In this document: in pieces, positions 6,643 through 9,481 of the stretch
Layout: every line of letters begins with the position of its first letter
Position numbering within the stretch: the stretch's first letter is position 1
Origin: Bacteroidales bacterium
GTDB taxonomy: Bacteria; Bacteroidota; Bacteroidia; Bacteroidales; VadinHA17
Length of the DNA: 9,481 nucleotides
Direction: 5' to 3'
Assembly (NCBI GenBank): GCA_003155705.1
Contig: PMEC01000206.1
Location: 10,988-20,468, forward strand
The notes under the pieces: generated by a model
The model's database searches: none
What the model was told of the DNA's origin: nothing
Seen by the model: the letters and a program-made list of their open reading frames with translations, nothing else
Made by a program: the position numbers and the translations under genes

Positions 6643-8143
6643 AATATTAAAAATGAAGAAATTACTATTATTTTCAATCATAATTATGCTTCTTGTTTCT
6701 GCAAAGAAAATTAATGCGCAGGAAGTAAAAAAACTAACTTTTGAAGAAGTCATCAAACTTTCTGAAGTACAATCACCTAACGCATTGATGGCAACGCACA
6801 GATATCGTTCAAGTTATTGGGCATACAGATCCTACCAGGCGCAATTCAGACCTTCACTGTTCCTGAGGGGAACTGTCCCAAATTACAGTAATGGATTTGA
6901 TAAAGTATACAACTCAAATACAAACCAGTATACCTATACGCCAAAAAATACAATAAGCAGTAGCGGTACTCTATCATTATCACAAGCTGTTGGGTTGACA
7001 GGTACAACCTTTTCACTACAATCCGGAGTAAATGAGCTTTATGATTTCGGACAAACGGCTGTTCAGCCCCGTCAGTATAATGTTACTCCTGTCAGTATTA
7101 ATATTACTCAACCAATACGGCAGTATAATACGCTCAGGTGGCAACAGAAAATAGAACCCGTAAAATACGACGCTGCAAAAAAAACTTATCTGGCAAATAT
7201 TGAGGCAGTTCATATGAGTGCAGTACAGAATTTCTTTGCATTGGCACTGGCGCAAATAAACAAACAGATTGCTGAAATGAACTATTCCAACGCTGATACT
7301 TTATACAGAATTGCCAAAGGAAGATATCAGTTAGGTACAATTGCAGAGGATGAACTTCTGCAAATGCAGCTCTCCTGGCTAAATGCCGAAACAAACAGAA
7401 AAGAGGCAGATATGAATTTACGTGACAGGGAGATCAGGCTAAGGTCTTTTCTCGGATATAATGAAAATGTCAGGCTTGAACTGATCCTGCCTAATGAAAT
7501 ACCTAATTTACAGGTTGATACGAAAGAAGTACTTGATCTGGCACTTAAAAATAATCCGGATTTAATCAACCAACAGATCAGTATCTTAAATGCCCAGAGC
7601 AATGTTGCACAGGCAAGAGCAAACATGGGATTAAACGCCAGCCTTAATGCATCACTGGGGCTGTCTCAGAGAGGAGCTGATTTTATGAGTACGGTCGAAA
7701 ATCCAAGTCAAAGCCAGACGGTAAATGTAGGTTTTACACTTCCAATTCTCGATTGGGGTCGTGGCAGGGGAAACTACAGGATGGCTCAATCAAGCCTTGA
7801 ATTGACCCAGGTTCAGGTGAAGCAGGCACTTACGGACTTTCAGCAAAACCTGTTTCTCGATGTCGAGCAGTTTAATCTGCAGAAGAACCAGGTCGCAATC
7901 GCAGCGTTATCAGATACAGTTGCACAAAAAAGGTACGAAGTTACAAAGCAGCGTTTCCTTATTGGAAAAATTGCTGTACTCGACCTTAATGATGCTGATA
8001 GCAGAAAAGATGAGAACCGGAGAGCTTATGTCCAGGCTCTGCAGAATTATTGGAACTATTTCTATAACATACGCAGTCTCGCTTTGTATGACTTTCTTAA
8101 CAGAAAACCGCTCGAAACCGACTATGACAAGCTTTTAAAATAA
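6635..8143 (+). CDS. TolC-family outer membrane efflux protein
   Basis: The outer-membrane channel partner of the preceding adaptor and permease. A signal peptide occupies residues 1-28, with a hydrophobic core around 9-21 and a likely cut after Ala28 (KINA before QEVKK). The mature part shows two matching halves typical of the family. The segments YRIAKGRYQLGTIAEDELLQ (234-253) and YEVTKQRFLIGKIAVLDLND (444-463) are equivalent helix repeats. TLPILDWGRGRGNYRMAQ (378-395) is the conserved stretch where a beta strand leads into a helix. Beta-strand-like segments with alternating residues lie near 75-165 and 338-378. The 502-residue length is normal. The start at 6635 overlaps the permease stop by 8 bases. 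An in-frame ATG at 6653 (residue 7) gives a more standard signal peptide, MKKLLLFSIIIMLL, and begins after the permease stop, so it may be the real start. Third gene of the operon, followed by a strong terminator. Confidence 0.92.
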   Translation: MNKILKMKKLLLFSIIIMLLVSAKKINAQEVKKLTFEEVIKLSEVQSPNALMATHRYRSSYWAYRSYQAQFRPSLFLRGTVPNYSNGFDKVYNSNTNQYTYTPKNTISSSGTLSLSQAVGLTGTTFSLQSGVNELYDFGQTAVQPRQYNVTPVSINITQPIRQYNTLRWQQKIEPVKYDAAKKTYLANIEAVHMSAVQNFFALALAQINKQIAEMNYSNADTLYRIAKGRYQLGTIAEDELLQMQLSWLNAETNRKEADMNLRDREIRLRSFLGYNENVRLELILPNEIPNLQVDTKEVLDLALKNNPDLINQQISILNAQSNVAQARANMGLNASLNASLGLSQRGADFMSTVENPSQSQTVNVGFTLPILDWGRGRGNYRMAQSSLELTQVQVKQALTDFQQNLFLDVEQFNLQKNQVAIAALSDTVAQKRYEVTKQRFLIGKIAVLDLNDADSRKDENRRAYVQALQNYWNYFYNIRSLALYDFLNRKPLETDYDKLLK

Positions 8144-8162
8144 CCCGGAATCAGCAGATATC

Positions 8163-8199
8163 AGGAGGTTGTGATGTAAATTACAACCTCTTTCGTTTT
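8163..8199 (+). terminator. Rho-independent terminator of the exporter operon
   Basis: A strong hairpin starts 20 bases after the stop codon of the TolC-family gene. Eight Watson-Crick pairs join 8165-8172 with 8183-8190. The stem continues inward by a G-U pair (8173/8182) and two A-T pairs, closing on a GTAA loop at 8176-8179 that would form a GNRA tetraloop in RNA. It can extend outward by two more pairs to 8163 and 8192. A T-rich tract, TTTCGTTTT, follows at 8191-8199. Stem, loop and tract all fit an intrinsic terminator. Confidence 0.85.
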
Positions 8200-8222
8200 A
8201 TCAACAATTCATATCCTCTTAA

Positions 8223-8255
8223 TTTGAATGTTTTTGTAAAAATTTAATATCTTTG
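8223..8255 (+). promoter_or_regulatory. Consensus Bacteroidota promoter for secDF
   Basis: The -33 element TTTG (8223-8226) and the -7 element TATCTTTG (8248-8255) are separated by 21 bases. The -7 box matches the TAnnTTTG consensus exactly, and the -33 box is a full TTTG. Transcription should start a few bases after 8255, leaving a leader of roughly 50 bases before the ATG at 8313. The promoter lies between the exporter terminator and secD, so secD is an independent transcription unit. Confidence 0.8.
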
Positions 8256-8312
8256 CGCCTCATTAAGAAGAAAAGCATAATTTTTTCGAAATCATTCAAA
8301 CAGTAAAAACAG

Positions 8313-9481
8313 ATGCAGAACAAAGGAGCAATTATTATTCTTGCAATCGCATTGGGACTGGTTTCAATCTACCAGCTTTCATTTACCGTAGCGACATATA
8401 AAGTCAAACAGGAAGCAAGAAACTATGCAAAAGGGAACCTTTTAAAAGAGACAACTTATCTCGACTCAATAGCAACTCTTCCGAAAGAAAAATGGAGTTA
8501 TTTTGGATATACATTTAAAGAGTGTCAGAAAAAAGAGCTGAATCTTGGACTTGACCTTAAAGGTGGAATGAATGTAATTATGGAGGTGTCTATTGAGGAT
8601 GTTCTCAAAGCGCTTTCAAATTATAATCCCGACAAAAGTTTTAACGCTGCACTGGCTCTGGCAAAACAAAGACAGAAACAAAGCCAGGCTGATTTTCTGA
8701 CACTGTTTGGGAAAGCATTCCAGGAAATTGATCCTAATGCCAGGCTTGCCTCCATTTTCGGTACTGTTGAACTAAAGGAAAAAATTAATTTTAATTCGAC
8801 TAATGATGAAGTCATGAAAGTCCTTGATGGCGAAGTTACCACTGCCATCACAAATGCATTTAATATTCTTCGTACCAGGATAGACCGTTACGGCGTGGTT
8901 CAACCAAATATTTCTCAGCTTGCCACGAAGGGAAGAATTCTTATTGAACTTCCTGGGGTAAAGAATTCGAAAAGAATCATGGAATTGCTCGTTGGAACTG
9001 CCAACCTGGAATTCTGGGAAACCTATGAAAATGGAGAGGTTTATAATTATCTTGCAGCCGCTAACAATTTGCTTAAAGAAATTGCAGTAAATTCACAAAA
9101 AGCGTCTGCAGATTCAATTAAGAATGTCAGGAAAGCAGTCACTCCAAAAGATACCACAAGGAAGAAAGAAGAATCACTGCTCGACATAATTCAGAAGGAC
9201 ACGACAAAAACTGCAGCATCTCAGAATCTTGAGCAGTTCACACAGCAGAATCCTCTTTTCGGACTTCTGCATCCCAATGAGAGGCAAGGGCAACTTCAAC
9301 AAGGCAGCCTTATTGGATTTGCAAGTTTCAGGGATACTGCAAAAGTCAATACATATCTGAATATGAATCAGATCAGGGCGCTCTTCCCCAGAGATATCAG
9401 ATTCATGTGGAGTCAGAACCCATATAAATATGATGCTTCAAAAACATTATATGAGCTTCATGCAATAAAAGTTACAACCCG
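8313..9481 (+). CDS. secDF: Protein translocase SecD region, probably a SecDF fusion, N-terminal 389 residues (cut by window end)
   Basis: SecD/SecF use the proton gradient to help pull exported proteins through the SecYEG channel into the periplasm. The frame is open from ATG 8313 to the window end. Residues 5-27 form the first transmembrane helix. LNLGLDLKGGMNVIMEV at 76-92 contains the SecD D1 signature (GLDLKGG at 79-85). ILRTRIDRYGVVQPNI (185-200) and ILIELPG (209-215) match the following conserved region, and TANLEFWETY (229-238) corresponds to the family TATLEF motif. A polar, low-complexity stretch rich in Lys, Thr, Gln and Ser (about 240-330) interrupts the periplasmic P1 domain and is typical of the long Bacteroidota versions. 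The membrane bundle and the SecF part are not in the window, so the fusion is inferred from the phylum and not seen. It has its own promoter, and no Shine-Dalgarno sequence is evident. Confidence 0.92.
   Translation, partial: MQNKGAIIILAIALGLVSIYQLSFTVATYKVKQEARNYAKGNLLKETTYLDSIATLPKEKWSYFGYTFKECQKKELNLGLDLKGGMNVIMEVSIEDVLKALSNYNPDKSFNAALALAKQRQKQSQADFLTLFGKAFQEIDPNARLASIFGTVELKEKINFNSTNDEVMKVLDGEVTTAITNAFNILRTRIDRYGVVQPNISQLATKGRILIELPGVKNSKRIMELLVGTANLEFWETYENGEVYNYLAAANNLLKEIAVNSQKASADSIKNVRKAVTPKDTTRKKEESLLDIIQKDTTKTAASQNLEQFTQQNPLFGLLHPNERQGQLQQGSLIGFASFRDTAKVNTYLNMNQIRALFPRDIRFMWSQNPYKYDASKTLYELHAIKVTT

Noticed and set aside
7860..8138. Open frame of 92 codons on the plus strand inside the TolC-family gene
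   Set aside because: A different frame within a conserved gene, with no promoter, start context or domain of its own.

Overview
The window looks like an ordinary chromosomal segment of a Bacteroidota bacterium, probably Bacteroidales-like. The evidence is promoter -7 elements of the TAnnTTTG type (8248-8255 on the plus strand, 2038-2031 on the minus strand), genes that start without a recognisable Shine-Dalgarno sequence, a GlmM of the GEGNGG type, and a SecD with the low-complexity insert often seen in the SecDF proteins of this phylum. The DNA is moderately AT-rich and codon use looks uniform by eye. I see no transposase, phage gene, tRNA, rRNA or CRISPR array.

Left part (1-2010, minus strand): a ribosome and RNA maturation operon transcribed leftwards, in the order RluB-type pseudouridine synthase, Era GTPase, Der GTPase. 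The genes are separated by 10 and 18 bases, and Der runs off the left edge after 103 residues. A promoter -7 box lies just upstream of the first gene. The three products act on rRNA modification and on small and large subunit assembly.

Centre-left (2011-3490): a 97-base divergent intergenic region, then a phosphohexomutase, most likely phosphoglucosamine mutase GlmM, which feeds UDP-GlcNAc synthesis for peptidoglycan and lipopolysaccharide.

Centre-right (3672-8143, plus strand): a compact three-gene envelope export operon. It encodes a membrane-anchored periplasmic adaptor (MacA/HlyD-like), a MacB/FtsX-type permease without its own ATPase domain, and a TolC-family outer membrane channel. The genes are 7 bases apart or overlap by 8 bases. 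Together they would span both membranes, but no ATP-binding subunit is encoded here, so one must come from elsewhere if the system is active. The operon closes with a clear intrinsic terminator at 8163-8199.

Right edge (8223-9481): a consensus Bacteroidota promoter drives the N-terminal part of SecD, probably a SecDF fusion, which is cut by the window end.

I did not find a convincing new biological system. The points most worth a second look are the ATPase-less tripartite exporter and the unusual Gln/Gly/Arg-rich tail of its adaptor.
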